NCBI RefSeq assembly: GCF_014692875.1
Contig: NZ_CP061171.1
Location: 2,046,001-2,110,000 of the forward strand
From: Pedobacter riviphilus
Lineage (GTDB): Bacteria > Bacteroidota > Bacteroidia > Sphingobacteriales > Sphingobacteriaceae
Length of the DNA: 64,000 nt
Reading direction: 5' to 3'
Shown here: one piece after another, positions 1 to 9,090 of the stretch
Layout of the letters: every line of letters starts with the position of its first letter
Position numbering within the stretch: the first letter of the stretch is position 1
Translations under genes and position numbers: made by a program
Notes under the pieces: generated by a model
What the model was told of the DNA's origin: nothing
The model's database searches: none
Seen by the model: the letters and a program-made list of their open reading frames with translations, nothing else

Positions 1-2
1 TC

Positions 3-1031
3 CTATACGACAAAGCACCATTCCCATCGTGCCACTCTGCAACAATTGCAGAAACACCAACAGGTTTGGTGGCCTCGTTTTTTGGTGGCACAAAAGAACG
101 GAATCCCGATGTAGAAATCTACATCAGTCGTTTTGTGGATGGAAAATGGCTGGCACCGGTTTCGGCTGCTAATGGTATCCAGCCTGACGGTAAAAGATTA
201 CCCACCTGGAATCCGGTTTTATATCAGGTGCCTGACGGAGATTTACTATTGTTTTACAAAATCGGTCCAAAACCCTCAGAATGGTGGGGCATGATGAGAA
301 CCTCAAAAGATGGCGGTAAAACCTGGTCGGATGCTACAAAATTACCAGATGGTTATATCGGCCCTGTAAAAAATAAACCTGTTTTGTTAAGCAATGGAAA
401 CCTTTTTGCACCATCAAGTAAAGAAGGCGATGGTTGGAAAATTCACTTCGAGGTAACCAAGGATAATGGTAAGACATGGAGAACCGTAGGCCCATTACCC
501 GAAAATGGAATCAAAGCCATTCAACCGAGCATTTTACAACATGGCAATGGAAAATTGCAGATTTTGGCCAGAACAGCAAATCGAGCTATTGTAGAATCCT
601 GGTCTAAAGATAACGGCGAAACCTGGTCGGCCTTAACCAAAACATCATTACCAAATAACAACTCCGGTACAGATGCAGTAACCATGAAAGATGGCCGCCA
701 AGTATTGGTTTACAACCATGTTTTGCCTCCAGGTGATTTAGCCAAAGGACCACGTACCCCATTAAATGTTTCGGTTTCAAAAGACGGAAAAGAATGGTCA
801 GCCGCATTAATTTTGGAAGATTCACCCATCAGCCAATATTCTTATCCCGCAGTAATTCAAACAGCTGACGGTATGTTACACTTCATTTATACCTGGAGAA
901 GAGAGAAAATTAAACATGTTGTGGTTGATCCTTCAAAGCTAAAATTAAAGAAAATTGTAAATGGTGTTTGGCCAAAACTGAAAGGTTATACTGCACCGGT
1001 TATTACTGAAACTAAAAATGAGGAGGGTTAA
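3..1031 (+). CDS. Sialidase-like BNR/Asp-box protein (5' truncated)
   Basis: The reading frame is open from base 3, so the true start lies left of the window; the TTG at 66 is not the start. The protein has a beta-propeller repeat pattern with Asp boxes of the form S/T-x-D-x-G-x-x-W (TSKDGGKTW, TKDNGKTW, SKDNGETW, and a looser SKDGKEW). This fits the predicted neuraminidase/sialidase-like six-bladed propeller family. In a rhamnosidase-rich locus the substrate may be an acidic pectin sugar rather than sialic acid; that is inference. It is followed at once by the esterase gene on the same strand. Confidence 0.8.
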   Translation, partial: LYDKAPFPSCHSATIAETPTGLVASFFGGTKERNPDVEIYISRFVDGKWLAPVSAANGIQPDGKRLPTWNPVLYQVPDGDLLLFYKIGPKPSEWWGMMRTSKDGGKTWSDATKLPDGYIGPVKNKPVLLSNGNLFAPSSKEGDGWKIHFEVTKDNGKTWRTVGPLPENGIKAIQPSILQHGNGKLQILARTANRAIVESWSKDNGETWSALTKTSLPNNNSGTDAVTMKDGRQVLVYNHVLPPGDLAKGPRTPLNVSVSKDGKEWSAALILEDSPISQYSYPAVIQTADGMLHFIYTWRREKIKHVVVDPSKLKLKKIVNGVWPKLKGYTAPVITETKNEEG

Positions 1032-1075
1032 GATGATAGATTTAACTAGATACGTCATTTCGAGATTTTGGCGAT

Positions 1076-1161
1076 CGTCATTGCGAGAAGGCACGACGCG
1101 GCAATCTATCCTGTCAAGAAAGATTGCTTCGGCTGATGAAAAATCAGCACTCGCAATGACG
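1076..1161. repeat. REP-like palindrome, CGTCATTGCGAG family, full copy
   Basis: Perfect 12-bp terminal inverted repeats, CGTCATTGCGAG at 1076-1087 and CTCGCAATGACG at 1150-1161, enclose a further imperfect hairpin (gcaatct / agattgc). The right arm supplies the in-frame ATG at 1156 of the downstream esterase gene. The same family recurs at 3475, 16396, 25026 and 25587. Confidence 0.85.
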
Positions 1162-2571
1162 GGTAGGGTGCTTAGATATTTTGCTATATTATTTATTGCC
1201 TATATATCGGCTGTAAATAATCTCTCCGCCCAAACCCAAAATACAGATAACCTCTATAAAAAACCTCTAGCCGAAGTACTTAAAGAGATCCAAACACGCT
1301 TCAAGGTGCAAATCAAATACTCCGAACCACAGGTAAAAGACAAATTTGTGAACTATGCAGAATGGCGCTTTCGTGCAAACGTTGATGAAACAATATCGAA
1401 TGTGCTTGCCCCTTTGGATATGAAAGTAAACAAAGAAAGGCCTGGTGTTTACAAATTAAAAGAATACGAATATTACCGTTGGGAAGTTCAGGATGGCTGG
1501 GCCTATCTGGATAGTTTAGCAACGAAATACCACGACCAGACCAGTTGGGAAAAACGTAAGGCACAAATAAAGCCCGAATTATACCAAGCCTTATTGTTAT
1601 CGCCATTGCCTGCCAAACCAAATTCAAAACCCATTATCACAGCGAAAAGAATTTTTGACGGGTATTCTGTAGAAAACATTGCACTAGAGATTTTACCTGG
1701 GGTTTGGATTAATGGCTCACTATATAAACCGTTAAATTTTAAAGGAAAAATCCCATTGGTTTTAAGTCCTGACGGACACTGGGAAAAACAACGATTTAGA
1801 CCCGATTGCCAGCTCCGCTGTGCAATGATTGCCAGAATGGGCGCTATGGCCTTTAGCTACGACTTATTTGCCTGGGGCGAATCGATGCTCCAATTTAAAT
1901 ATGAAGATCACCGTAAAAGCTTGGCGCAAACCGTTCAGACTTTGGGAGGAATTAGGATTTTAGACTACTTCAGCGCGCTAAAAGAAACCGATACAGCCAG
2001 AATTGGCATCAGTGGAGGTTCTGGTGCAGGAAGTCATTCCATTTTAATGACCGCTATGGATGATAGGATTAAGCTAAGTGCTCCCGTAGTGGCGATGTCA
2101 TCTTACTTTTATGGTGGTTGTCCTTGCGAAAGCGGAATGCCAATCCATCAATGTGGTGGCGGAACTGATAATGTAGAACTGGCTGCAATGGCAGCACCTA
2201 GGCCCCAGTTATTGGTGTCAGATGGTAGCGACTGGACGGCACACACACCCGAACACGATTTTCCTTACCTCCAAAAAATGTACAGTTATTATGGTGTGAA
2301 AGATAAGGTCGAGAATGTTCACCTTCCAGATGAAAAACATGATTTCGGCATTAATAAGCGCATTGCACTTTACGATTTCCTGATCAAAAACTTCAAACTA
2401 AATGGTACTGCAGTTAAAGATAAAACCGGCAAATACGATGAAAGTAAAGTAACCATCGAAAAGGAAAATGCCCTTTATGTTTTTGGCGATAAAGGCGAAA
2501 GACTACCTAAAAATGCAGTGATGGGATTTGAAAATCTGGAAAAATTATTCCCGTTAAGCACAAGCAAATAA
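1156..2571 (+). CDS. Secreted alpha/beta-hydrolase (acetyl xylan esterase-like) with N-terminal STN-like domain
   Basis: With the start at 1156 the protein has 471 residues and opens with a signal peptide (MTGRVLRYFAILF...LSAQ). An in-frame ATG at 1033 would put about 40 residues of repeat-derived sequence in front of that signal, so I reject it. Residues about 30-95 (KPLAEVLKEI...) resemble the STN module of secretins and TonB receptors. The rest is an alpha/beta-hydrolase of the acetyl xylan esterase/glucuronoyl esterase-like group: nucleophile Ser286 in GISGGSG, His395 in DEKHDFG, and a cysteine-rich loop (CPCESG). Probable role is deacylation of plant glycan in the periplasm or at the surface; the substrate is unknown. 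The stop is 5 nt before the next gene. Confidence 0.7.
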   Translation: MTGRVLRYFAILFIAYISAVNNLSAQTQNTDNLYKKPLAEVLKEIQTRFKVQIKYSEPQVKDKFVNYAEWRFRANVDETISNVLAPLDMKVNKERPGVYKLKEYEYYRWEVQDGWAYLDSLATKYHDQTSWEKRKAQIKPELYQALLLSPLPAKPNSKPIITAKRIFDGYSVENIALEILPGVWINGSLYKPLNFKGKIPLVLSPDGHWEKQRFRPDCQLRCAMIARMGAMAFSYDLFAWGESMLQFKYEDHRKSLAQTVQTLGGIRILDYFSALKETDTARIGISGGSGAGSHSILMTAMDDRIKLSAPVVAMSSYFYGGCPCESGMPIHQCGGGTDNVELAAMAAPRPQLLVSDGSDWTAHTPEHDFPYLQKMYSYYGVKDKVENVHLPDEKHDFGINKRIALYDFLIKNFKLNGTAVKDKTGKYDESKVTIEKENALYVFGDKGERLPKNAVMGFENLEKLFPLSTSK

Positions 2572-2576
2572 TAGAT

Positions 2577-3506
2577 ATGGAGCATCAAAACAGAAGGTCT
2601 TTTATTGGTCATGTGGCATTGCTAACAGGCGCTTTAATGATGCCCGATCAATTGCTTTTGGCAATAGAGAAAAACAGCAATTATAAAGTTGCTGTGATTG
2701 ATTTAATGATTTTAAAGCGTCAGAAAATCAGTGCTTTGTCGCTTGCTAAAGAAATCGGTGCAGACGGATTAGAAATCGACATGGGTGGTCTGGGCGATCG
2801 GGAAACCTTTGACAATAAACTGGCAGACCCAAAAATCAGGCAGGAGTATATGGATAAGGCAAAAGAATTAAATCTTGAAATCTGCTCCTTAGCGATGACT
2901 GGATTTTATGCGCAATCATTTGCCAAGCGACCAACTTATCAGAAAATGGTCCAGGATTGTTTGGATACGGCCAAAGCAATGCATATTAAAGTTGTATTTC
3001 TGCCATTGGGTATTCAAGGCGATTTGGTTAAAAACCCCGAACTCCGCGAACCTATTGTAAAAAGGTTAAAAGTTGCCGGAAAAATGGCCGCCAAAGCGGG
3101 GATTACAATTGGAATTGAAAGTGCTTTAGATGCAAGAGGTGAATTACAGTTATTAAAAGATATTGATTGCAAGCATGTTAAAAGTTATTTCAATTTCTCT
3201 AATGCCATTAAGAATGGAAGAGATTTATACCAAGAGCTGAGAATTTTAGGCAAAAAGAACATCGTTCAGATCCATGCCACAAATGAAGATGGTGTTTGGT
3301 TACAGAACGATCCCAAAATTGATTTGAATAAAGTTAAAGGAACCTTAGATGATATGGGCTGGAGTGGTTGGCTGGTTGTAGAAAGAAGCCGGGATGCCAA
3401 ACAGCCCATCAATGTAAAATATAATTTCAGTGCCAATACCAGCTATCTGAAATCGGTTTTTCAAAGTAAGGATTCGTCATTGCGAGGAACGAAGCAATCT
3501 CAATAG
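2577..3506 (+). CDS. Sugar phosphate isomerase/epimerase family TIM-barrel protein, exported
   Basis: 309 residues. The N-terminus (RRSFIGHVALLTGALMM) has a twin-arginine-like signal, usual for secreted members of the xylose isomerase-like/AP2EC TIM-barrel group in Bacteroidota. Metal-site type segments are visible: GADGLEIDMGG, GIESALDARGE, IHATNEDGVW, WLVVERSRD. The last ten or so residues (SSLRGTKQSQ) are encoded by a CGTCATTGCGAG repeat that has overrun the original stop. It probably isomerises or epimerises a released sugar; the substrate cannot be read from the sequence. Confidence 0.7.
   Translation: MEHQNRRSFIGHVALLTGALMMPDQLLLAIEKNSNYKVAVIDLMILKRQKISALSLAKEIGADGLEIDMGGLGDRETFDNKLADPKIRQEYMDKAKELNLEICSLAMTGFYAQSFAKRPTYQKMVQDCLDTAKAMHIKVVFLPLGIQGDLVKNPELREPIVKRLKVAGKMAAKAGITIGIESALDARGELQLLKDIDCKHVKSYFNFSNAIKNGRDLYQELRILGKKNIVQIHATNEDGVWLQNDPKIDLNKVKGTLDDMGWSGWLVVERSRDAKQPINVKYNFSANTSYLKSVFQSKDSSLRGTKQSQ
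3475..3506. repeat. REP-like half copy encoding a protein C-terminus
   Basis: CGTCATTGCGAGGAACGAAG and following bases form one arm of the repeat family seen at 16396 and 25026. It lies wholly within the 3' end of the isomerase-like gene and encodes the tail SSLRGTKQSQ plus the stop region. No matching second arm was found nearby. Confidence 0.75.
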
Positions 3507-3517
3507 CGATTATAAAA

Positions 3518-6175
3518 ATGAGTTTAACTACAATACTACAAACAATACAGCTGCCTTGGTTCGTGTCTCCACGAACCAAACAATTTAAATCATTTTTAAT
3601 TCTCTCTCCTTGGTCTGTGTCATCACAGACCAATCCAGCGGAATGTTTTCCATCAAATTACTTGAATTTAAAAAGGTGTTCGATAATCTTACTAATACTA
3701 AGTTTGTTGCACCTAAAAACAAGCGCAGCAGATATTTACGTATCCTTAAATGGCAATGATGCTAATTTAGGAACCAAGGAAAAGCCTTTGGCCACACTTC
3801 ATTCTGCCATCAGAAAAGCCCGCGAGTTGAGACGCTTAAACGATAGTTCGGTTAACAACGGAATCAAGATTATTATCGGCAAAGGTTTTTATCAATTGCA
3901 CGAACCCGTAGTTCTTCGACCTGAAGATTCTGGCACAAAAGATAGTCCGACAGAAATTATTTCAGCACCTAACGAAAAAGTTATTTTGAGTGGAGGTATT
4001 CAAATAAAAAACTGGAAAAAGTTAAATCGCACCATTGCTGGTCTGCCAAAAGAATCTGTCGGAAAAGTTTGGGTTGCTGATATTCCAAATTTCGATGGCA
4101 GCGATCTACAGTTCAGACAGCTATGGGTAAATGGCAATAAGGCCGTTCGTGCAAAAAACTATTATGGAGAAGAAATGGGAAGGATTTTATCATGGGATAG
4201 CGAAAAGCAAACCTGTAAAATTCCACTTCAAAAAAACATCAGTTTAGCCAATACCAAAGGAATGGAAATGCTCATCCATCAATGGTGGGCCATTGCAAAT
4301 CTTCGTGTAAAGTCTGTTAAAATTATAGGTAATGCTGCAAAACTTTCTTTTATGCAGCCCGAAAGCAGAATCCAATCTGAGCATCCATGGCCAGCACCAT
4401 GGATTTCGGACAAAACAGGGAATTCTGCTTTTTACCTTACAAATGCCATTCAATTCTTGAACGAACCTGGAGAATGGTTTGAAGATTTACAGCACCACAA
4501 GCTTTATTATTGGCCTAAAGCATCAGAAAATATGCTAAATGCTGAAGTGATTGCTCCGGCTTTAGAAAACCTGGTTAAAATCGAAGGAACGATTGATCAA
4601 CCTGTTTCCTATGTGAGTTTCAAGGGTATTTCATTTGAGCATTCAACATGGTTAAGGCCTTCAAAACAAGGTCATGTTCCTCATCAGGCCGGCATGTACA
4701 TGCTTGATGCCTATAAACTTGAAAAAGTAGGGACACCAGACAAACCTACACTGGAAAATCAGGCCTGGGTTGGTCGTCCGGCTGCTGCAATTGAAGTAAG
4801 TTATGCCTATCACACTACTTTCGAATCTTGCCAGTTCGAGCACCTGGCGTCAACAGGTTTGGATTATAAAAAAGGAACTGCTGAGAACGAAATCAAAGGA
4901 AATTTATTCAAAGATATTGGTGGTTCAGCTATTCTTATCGGAACTTTTTCTGATGAAGCGACCGAAGTGCATTTGCCTTACAATCCCACAGATCAAAGAG
5001 AAATTTCAACGAACAATAAAATCGAGAATAACCTAATTACCAATGTAACCAACGAAGATTGGGGGGCAGTGGGCATAGGTGCAGGGTATGTTCGGGGGAT
5101 TAAAATTTTGCATAACGAAATTAGTGATGTGTCTTATTCTGGAATCAGTATGGGCTGGGGATGGACAAAAACGAAGAACGCGATGGAAAACAATACCATC
5201 AGCGGCAATAAGATTCATCACTACGGAAAACACATGTACGATGTAGCCGGAATTTATACACTATCTGCTCAGCCCAGATCATTCATTACCGAAAATGTAG
5301 TAGATAGCATTTACAAAGCGCCATATTCGCACCTGCCTGACCATTGGTTTTATCTTTATACCGACGAAGGTTCTTCGTATTTTACCATCAAAAATAACTG
5401 GACACCAACTGAAAAGTATCTTCAAAATGCCAACGGGCCAGACAATTTATGGGAAAGCAACGGGCCAAAAGTTGCCGATCATATCAAGCAAAGTGCAGGC
5501 TTAGAAAAGCCTTTTCAGTATTTATTAAAAGAGAAAGCCAATTACTCAAAAAGAGGCACCAATCAGGCCGTAGATCAATCTGTTGTATTCGAATTGGTCT
5601 TCAAATCTGATAATCTGCCAAGTAACAGCACCTTAAAAACTTTTGCTAAAGAAAATAACCTCCTGCCAGGTTCAATTTATAAATGGGGAAATCGATTGGT
5701 AATTTATACTTCAAGTTTAAAGGTGGAGAGTTTGCAGCAAACTTTAAAACGCTTAAGTGCGGCAGAAATTGAATTGTATGATAATCTTTTTTACGAATTC
5801 AACAGAGAAAAGAATTGTGGCGATAAACCCGTAGCAGAATGGGATAATATCATTTTATCAGCCAATTTGGTGAAGGATGAAAAACTCCAGAAAGAATACC
5901 TGGCTTACCATAAAACGCAGTTCGAAAAATGGCCAGAAATTTCAAAAGGATTCTGTAAAGCCGAGTTTCAGCGGTTGGCCATCTTTAAAAATGATAGACA
6001 ATTAATGTTGATTATTAGTATTCCTAAAGGAAAAAGTTTAAATGAATTGAATCCTAAAACCACTGAGAACAATCCAAAAGTAAACGAATGGAATGCAATA
6101 ATGAAAAAATACCAGGAAGGAATTGAAGGAACAAAACCAGAAGAGGTTTGGGTTTTCTTTAAACCGATAGAATAG
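3518..6175 (+). CDS. Right-handed beta-helix glycosidase/lyase-like protein with C-terminal L-rhamnose mutarotase-like domain
   Basis: Long open frame of 885 codons. ATG 3518 is the only upstream in-frame ATG, but residues 1-48 cross two palindromic repeats. The likely signal peptide (LKRCSIILLILSLLHLKTSA) begins near residue 50, so a TTG start at 3662 is a serious alternative. Residues about 70-670 form a parallel beta-helix protein (DIYVSLNGNDANLGT, LWVNGNKAVRAKNYYG, PGEWFEDLQHHKLYYWP), reminiscent of GH141-type enzymes. The last ~100 residues (EYLAYHKTQFEKWPEI ... EVWVFFKPIE) resemble the L-rhamnose mutarotase family. Predicted role is in periplasmic processing of rhamnose-containing glycan. 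The family of the helix is a guess; the domain order is clear. Confidence 0.7.
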   Translation: MSLTTILQTIQLPWFVSPRTKQFKSFLILSPWSVSSQTNPAECFPSNYLNLKRCSIILLILSLLHLKTSAADIYVSLNGNDANLGTKEKPLATLHSAIRKARELRRLNDSSVNNGIKIIIGKGFYQLHEPVVLRPEDSGTKDSPTEIISAPNEKVILSGGIQIKNWKKLNRTIAGLPKESVGKVWVADIPNFDGSDLQFRQLWVNGNKAVRAKNYYGEEMGRILSWDSEKQTCKIPLQKNISLANTKGMEMLIHQWWAIANLRVKSVKIIGNAAKLSFMQPESRIQSEHPWPAPWISDKTGNSAFYLTNAIQFLNEPGEWFEDLQHHKLYYWPKASENMLNAEVIAPALENLVKIEGTIDQPVSYVSFKGISFEHSTWLRPSKQGHVPHQAGMYMLDAYKLEKVGTPDKPTLENQAWVGRPAAAIEVSYAYHTTFESCQFEHLASTGLDYKKGTAENEIKGNLFKDIGGSAILIGTFSDEATEVHLPYNPTDQREISTNNKIENNLITNVTNEDWGAVGIGAGYVRGIKILHNEISDVSYSGISMGWGWTKTKNAMENNTISGNKIHHYGKHMYDVAGIYTLSAQPRSFITENVVDSIYKAPYSHLPDHWFYLYTDEGSSYFTIKNNWTPTEKYLQNANGPDNLWESNGPKVADHIKQSAGLEKPFQYLLKEKANYSKRGTNQAVDQSVVFELVFKSDNLPSNSTLKTFAKENNLLPGSIYKWGNRLVIYTSSLKVESLQQTLKRLSAAEIELYDNLFYEFNREKNCGDKPVAEWDNIILSANLVKDEKLQKEYLAYHKTQFEKWPEISKGFCKAEFQRLAIFKNDRQLMLIISIPKGKSLNELNPKTTENNPKVNEWNAIMKKYQEGIEGTKPEEVWVFFKPIE
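3556..3633. repeat. Two short perfect palindromes in tandem (TTGGTTCGTG... and TTGGTCTGTG...)
   Basis: 3556-3579 reads TTGGTTCGTG-TCTC-CACGAACCAA and 3610-3633 reads TTGGTCTGTG-TCAT-CACAGACCAA. Both are 10-bp stems with 4-nt loops. A close copy is at 7372-7393, and relatives lie at 18920-18936 and 18960-18979. They sit in the extended 5' part of the beta-helix reading frame. Confidence 0.8.
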
Positions 6176-6185
6176 AAAACTTATT

Positions 6186-6212
6186 GTCCCCCTTTGGAGG
6201 GGGCAGGGGAGG
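6186..6212. repeat. Short G/C-rich palindromic intergenic repeat
   Basis: The intergenic segment contains CCCCCTTTGGAGGGGG, an inverted repeat followed by GCAGGGGAGG. It stands out from the AT-rich surroundings, 10 nt after the beta-helix stop and 29 nt before the oxidoreductase start. It could terminate transcription or be another dispersed repeat; no second copy was seen in the window. Confidence 0.45.
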
Positions 6213-6241
6213 AAAACAATAACGCTTAGAAAAATAATATC

Positions 6242-7327
6242 ATGTTAAGATTAGGGATTTTAGGTTTAGGAGAGGGCAGAAGCACAATTTCTGCATCATT
6301 ATCAAGTAGAAAATTTAAGCTCATCCAGATTTGCGATGCCAATAAAAAGCTTTGCGAAGAACGTGCTTTGGAATTCGATTTTAGAAACTGGACAACCAAT
6401 TACGAGGATATGTTAACTAGTGATAAAATCGATATGATTGCGATTTACACACCAGATCACCTGCATTTTGAGCACATTAAACTGGCGCTTGAACATGGGA
6501 AGCATGTGGTGTGTACCAAACCATTTATCGATGATTTAGCTCAGGCCAATGAGCTGTTGGAGTTAGCAAAGAAATCAAGAAAAAAGATTTTCGTAGGGCA
6601 AAGCTCTCGTTTTTTTGAACCCGCCATGCGCCAGAAGAAAGATTTTGATAAGGGTCTAATCGGCGAATTGATCACTATCGAAAGTCATTACCATGCCGAT
6701 CATCGCTGGTTTTTGGAAAAAGGTTGGTCGCTAAAACAATCATTTAAATGGCTGTATGGCGGTTTAAGTCACCCTGTTGATTTTATCAGATGGTACATGC
6801 CCGATATCGAAGAAGTTATGGGTTATGGCATGTTGAGTAGCAACGGTTTAAAAGCCGGGCTGAAAAATCAGGATACTATGCACTTTATTTTTAAAGCAAA
6901 AGATGGCAGAATTGCGCGGGTTAGCGGTGCTTACACTGGTCCAACACAGCCTGCAAGTCGCGATAGTGGCATGAGCTGTATCCTGCGAGGAACGGAAGGC
7001 GCAAGCCAGGCCGATTACCATGAATTGCGTTATTCGGTAACCACTAAAACAGGGGAGGAAAAGATAATTACCTGGGGTGATTCGATCTTAAAACACTATT
7101 TCCGTTTCGAGGGACAAAGCCATCACGCCGGAGAATACCAGAATTATTTAGAATATTTTGCTGATAGCATCAACAATAACTTTACCGCATACCCTGATTT
7201 AAAAGAAGGCATCGGAACCGTTGCATTATTACAGGCTATGGATCAATCTTTAGAAACGGGTTTACCTGTAAAAGTTGATGAAATTTTGAAAGCAAATCAT
7301 ATTACAAGGGAATCGATAGGCTTGTAA
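6242..7327 (+). CDS. Gfo/Idh/MocA family oxidoreductase
   Basis: 361 residues with an N-terminal Rossmann segment (LGILGLGEGRSTI) and a TKPF motif where the family usually has EKP; the lysine is kept. The C-terminal dimerisation/substrate domain follows (GLSHPVDFIRWYMPDI). No signal peptide, so cytoplasmic. Members oxidise or reduce sugars, inositols or sugar acids with NAD(P). Its place between a glycan-active enzyme and an SSS symporter suggests it acts on an imported sugar from this locus. Confidence 0.85.
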   Translation: MLRLGILGLGEGRSTISASLSSRKFKLIQICDANKKLCEERALEFDFRNWTTNYEDMLTSDKIDMIAIYTPDHLHFEHIKLALEHGKHVVCTKPFIDDLAQANELLELAKKSRKKIFVGQSSRFFEPAMRQKKDFDKGLIGELITIESHYHADHRWFLEKGWSLKQSFKWLYGGLSHPVDFIRWYMPDIEEVMGYGMLSSNGLKAGLKNQDTMHFIFKAKDGRIARVSGAYTGPTQPASRDSGMSCILRGTEGASQADYHELRYSVTTKTGEEKIITWGDSILKHYFRFEGQSHHAGEYQNYLEYFADSINNNFTAYPDLKEGIGTVALLQAMDQSLETGLPVKVDEILKANHITRESIGL

Positions 7328-7334
7328 TTGTTTG

Positions 7335-7393
7335 CCACGGAGACACAGAGAACACGGAACATAATGCGCCATGGTTCGTGTCTCCACGAACCA
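7335..7393. repeat. Intergenic repeat: CCACGGAGACACAGAG element and TGGTTCGTG palindrome
   Basis: The 160-nt gap before the symporter carries CCACGGAGACACAGAGAACA (similar to CCACGGAGACACTAAG near 34809) and a perfect palindrome TGGTTCGTG-TCTC-CACGAACCA at 7372-7393. The second element matches the one at 3556. No gene is present in the gap. Confidence 0.65.
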
Positions 7394-7487
7394 CTAGTGA
7401 CAAAATCATAGAAATCCGTATTTATCTGTGTACATCTGTGGTTAAAAAACTATTAATATAACAAGCAAACTAACCAAAATACACCTA

Positions 7488-9077
7488 ATGGGAAACATTG
7501 TAGAACGATTAACCAGTTTAGATTACTTTATCGTAATTGCTTACCTCATTATCCTGATCATCATTGGTTATCGAGCCAGTTTTTCTAAAAAGAAGAACGA
7601 TGATGAAACCCTATTCCTGGCCAATAAATCATTAAACTGGAGCAGCATAGGCTTCAACATGTGGGGTACCAATGTTGGTCCGTCGATGTTATTGGCTTTT
7701 GCCAGTATTGGCTATAGTACTGGTATCGTAGCAGTTAATTTCGATTGGTATGCTTTTATCTTTTTATTCTTACTGGCCATTGTTTTTGCCCCAAAATATC
7801 TTGCCGCCAAAGTGAGTACCATGCCCGAGTTTATGGGCAACCGTTATGGCGATTCTACACAAAATATCCTCGCCTGGTATGCGCTGGTTAAGATTTTAAT
7901 CTCGTGGTTATCACTCGGTTTGTTTGCTGGAGGTTTTTTGGTCCGTCAGATTTTGGGTATACCCATGTGGCAATCGGTTACCGTATTGGTCGCTTTTGCA
8001 GGACTGTTTACCTTTTTCGGCGGTTTAAAAGCCATTGCTAAAGTCAATGTTTTCCAAATGATATTACTCATTGCCGTTTCACTTTCTTTAATGCTTTTAG
8101 GCTTGAACAAAGTTGGTGGCATTTCTGCGTTGTATGCAAAAACGCCACATCATTTCTGGAATTTAATTCAGCCGGTAAGCGATCCAAAATATCCATGGTA
8201 TGCCATTTTATTGGGCTATCCGGTTGCAGCTGTAGCCTTTTTCTGTACCGATCAATCGATGGTTCAATCGGTTCTGGGTGCTAAAAACTTAAAACAAGGG
8301 CAATTGGGCGTGAGTTTTATTGGCTGGTTAAAAATCCTTTCCCTACCGTTATTTATTGGAACAGGAATACTTTGTTATGTGCTTTTTCCTGGCTTAAAAG
8401 ATCCGAACGAAGCGTATATGACCATGGTAACCAATTTATTCCCGCCTGGTATGAATGGCTTGGTAATCGTTGTACTGATTGCGGTTTTAGTGGGTACCAT
8501 AGGATCTTCTTTAAACTCATTAAGTACCGTTTTTACGATGGATATTTATGTGAAGAAAATCAACCCACAGGCGAGTAATAAACAAATTATCCGCATTGGC
8601 CGATGGGCAGTTGTTGCAGGATGTATTTTCGCGGTTATAGTGGTTTTGGCCATCGATAATATCAAAGGATTGAATTTATTCGATGTTTTTCAATCGGTTT
8701 TGGGCTTTATTGCGCCGCCGCTATCAGTCGTGTTTTTACTCACCGTTTTCTGGAAAAGAACCACAAGAAAAGCGGTGAATTTTACACTTTCAATCGGCTC
8801 AATTTTAAGCTTGGGCGTTGGGGTTACTTATCTCTGGATTTTGCCATCGGATAAATACACTTTCTGGCCCCATTACCTGATGCTTTCGTTTTTCATTTTC
8901 GCAGGATTAATGATCATCGCGATTTTGATTTCTTTACTGGATAGATCGCCAAGTATTTACACGGTTAATGAAGAACACCAGGCCAATATCGAAAAGCCAG
9001 CCAAATCGGTCTGGATTTCGTGGATAGCGCTTGCAATCATAATGGTTACACTTTACATTTTCTTTAATGGGCATTAA
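7488..9077 (+). CDS. Sodium:solute symporter (SSS family)
   Basis: 529 residues with about 13-14 hydrophobic segments. It starts with LDYFIVIAYLIILIIIGYRASF and includes the family-typical stretches NMWGTNVGPSMLLAFASIGY, STMPEFMGNRYGDS and IGSSLNSLSTVFTMDIY. The family couples Na+ entry to uptake of sugars, sialic acids or other solutes across the inner membrane. Flanked by a Gfo/Idh/MocA oxidoreductase and a GH78 rhamnosidase, it probably imports a monosaccharide from this locus. Confidence 0.9.
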   Translation: MGNIVERLTSLDYFIVIAYLIILIIIGYRASFSKKKNDDETLFLANKSLNWSSIGFNMWGTNVGPSMLLAFASIGYSTGIVAVNFDWYAFIFLFLLAIVFAPKYLAAKVSTMPEFMGNRYGDSTQNILAWYALVKILISWLSLGLFAGGFLVRQILGIPMWQSVTVLVAFAGLFTFFGGLKAIAKVNVFQMILLIAVSLSLMLLGLNKVGGISALYAKTPHHFWNLIQPVSDPKYPWYAILLGYPVAAVAFFCTDQSMVQSVLGAKNLKQGQLGVSFIGWLKILSLPLFIGTGILCYVLFPGLKDPNEAYMTMVTNLFPPGMNGLVIVVLIAVLVGTIGSSLNSLSTVFTMDIYVKKINPQASNKQIIRIGRWAVVAGCIFAVIVVLAIDNIKGLNLFDVFQSVLGFIAPPLSVVFLLTVFWKRTTRKAVNFTLSIGSILSLGVGVTYLWILPSDKYTFWPHYLMLSFFIFAGLMIIAILISLLDRSPSIYTVNEEHQANIEKPAKSVWISWIALAIIMVTLYIFFNGH

Positions 9078-9090
9078 AAAATAGAAGAAT

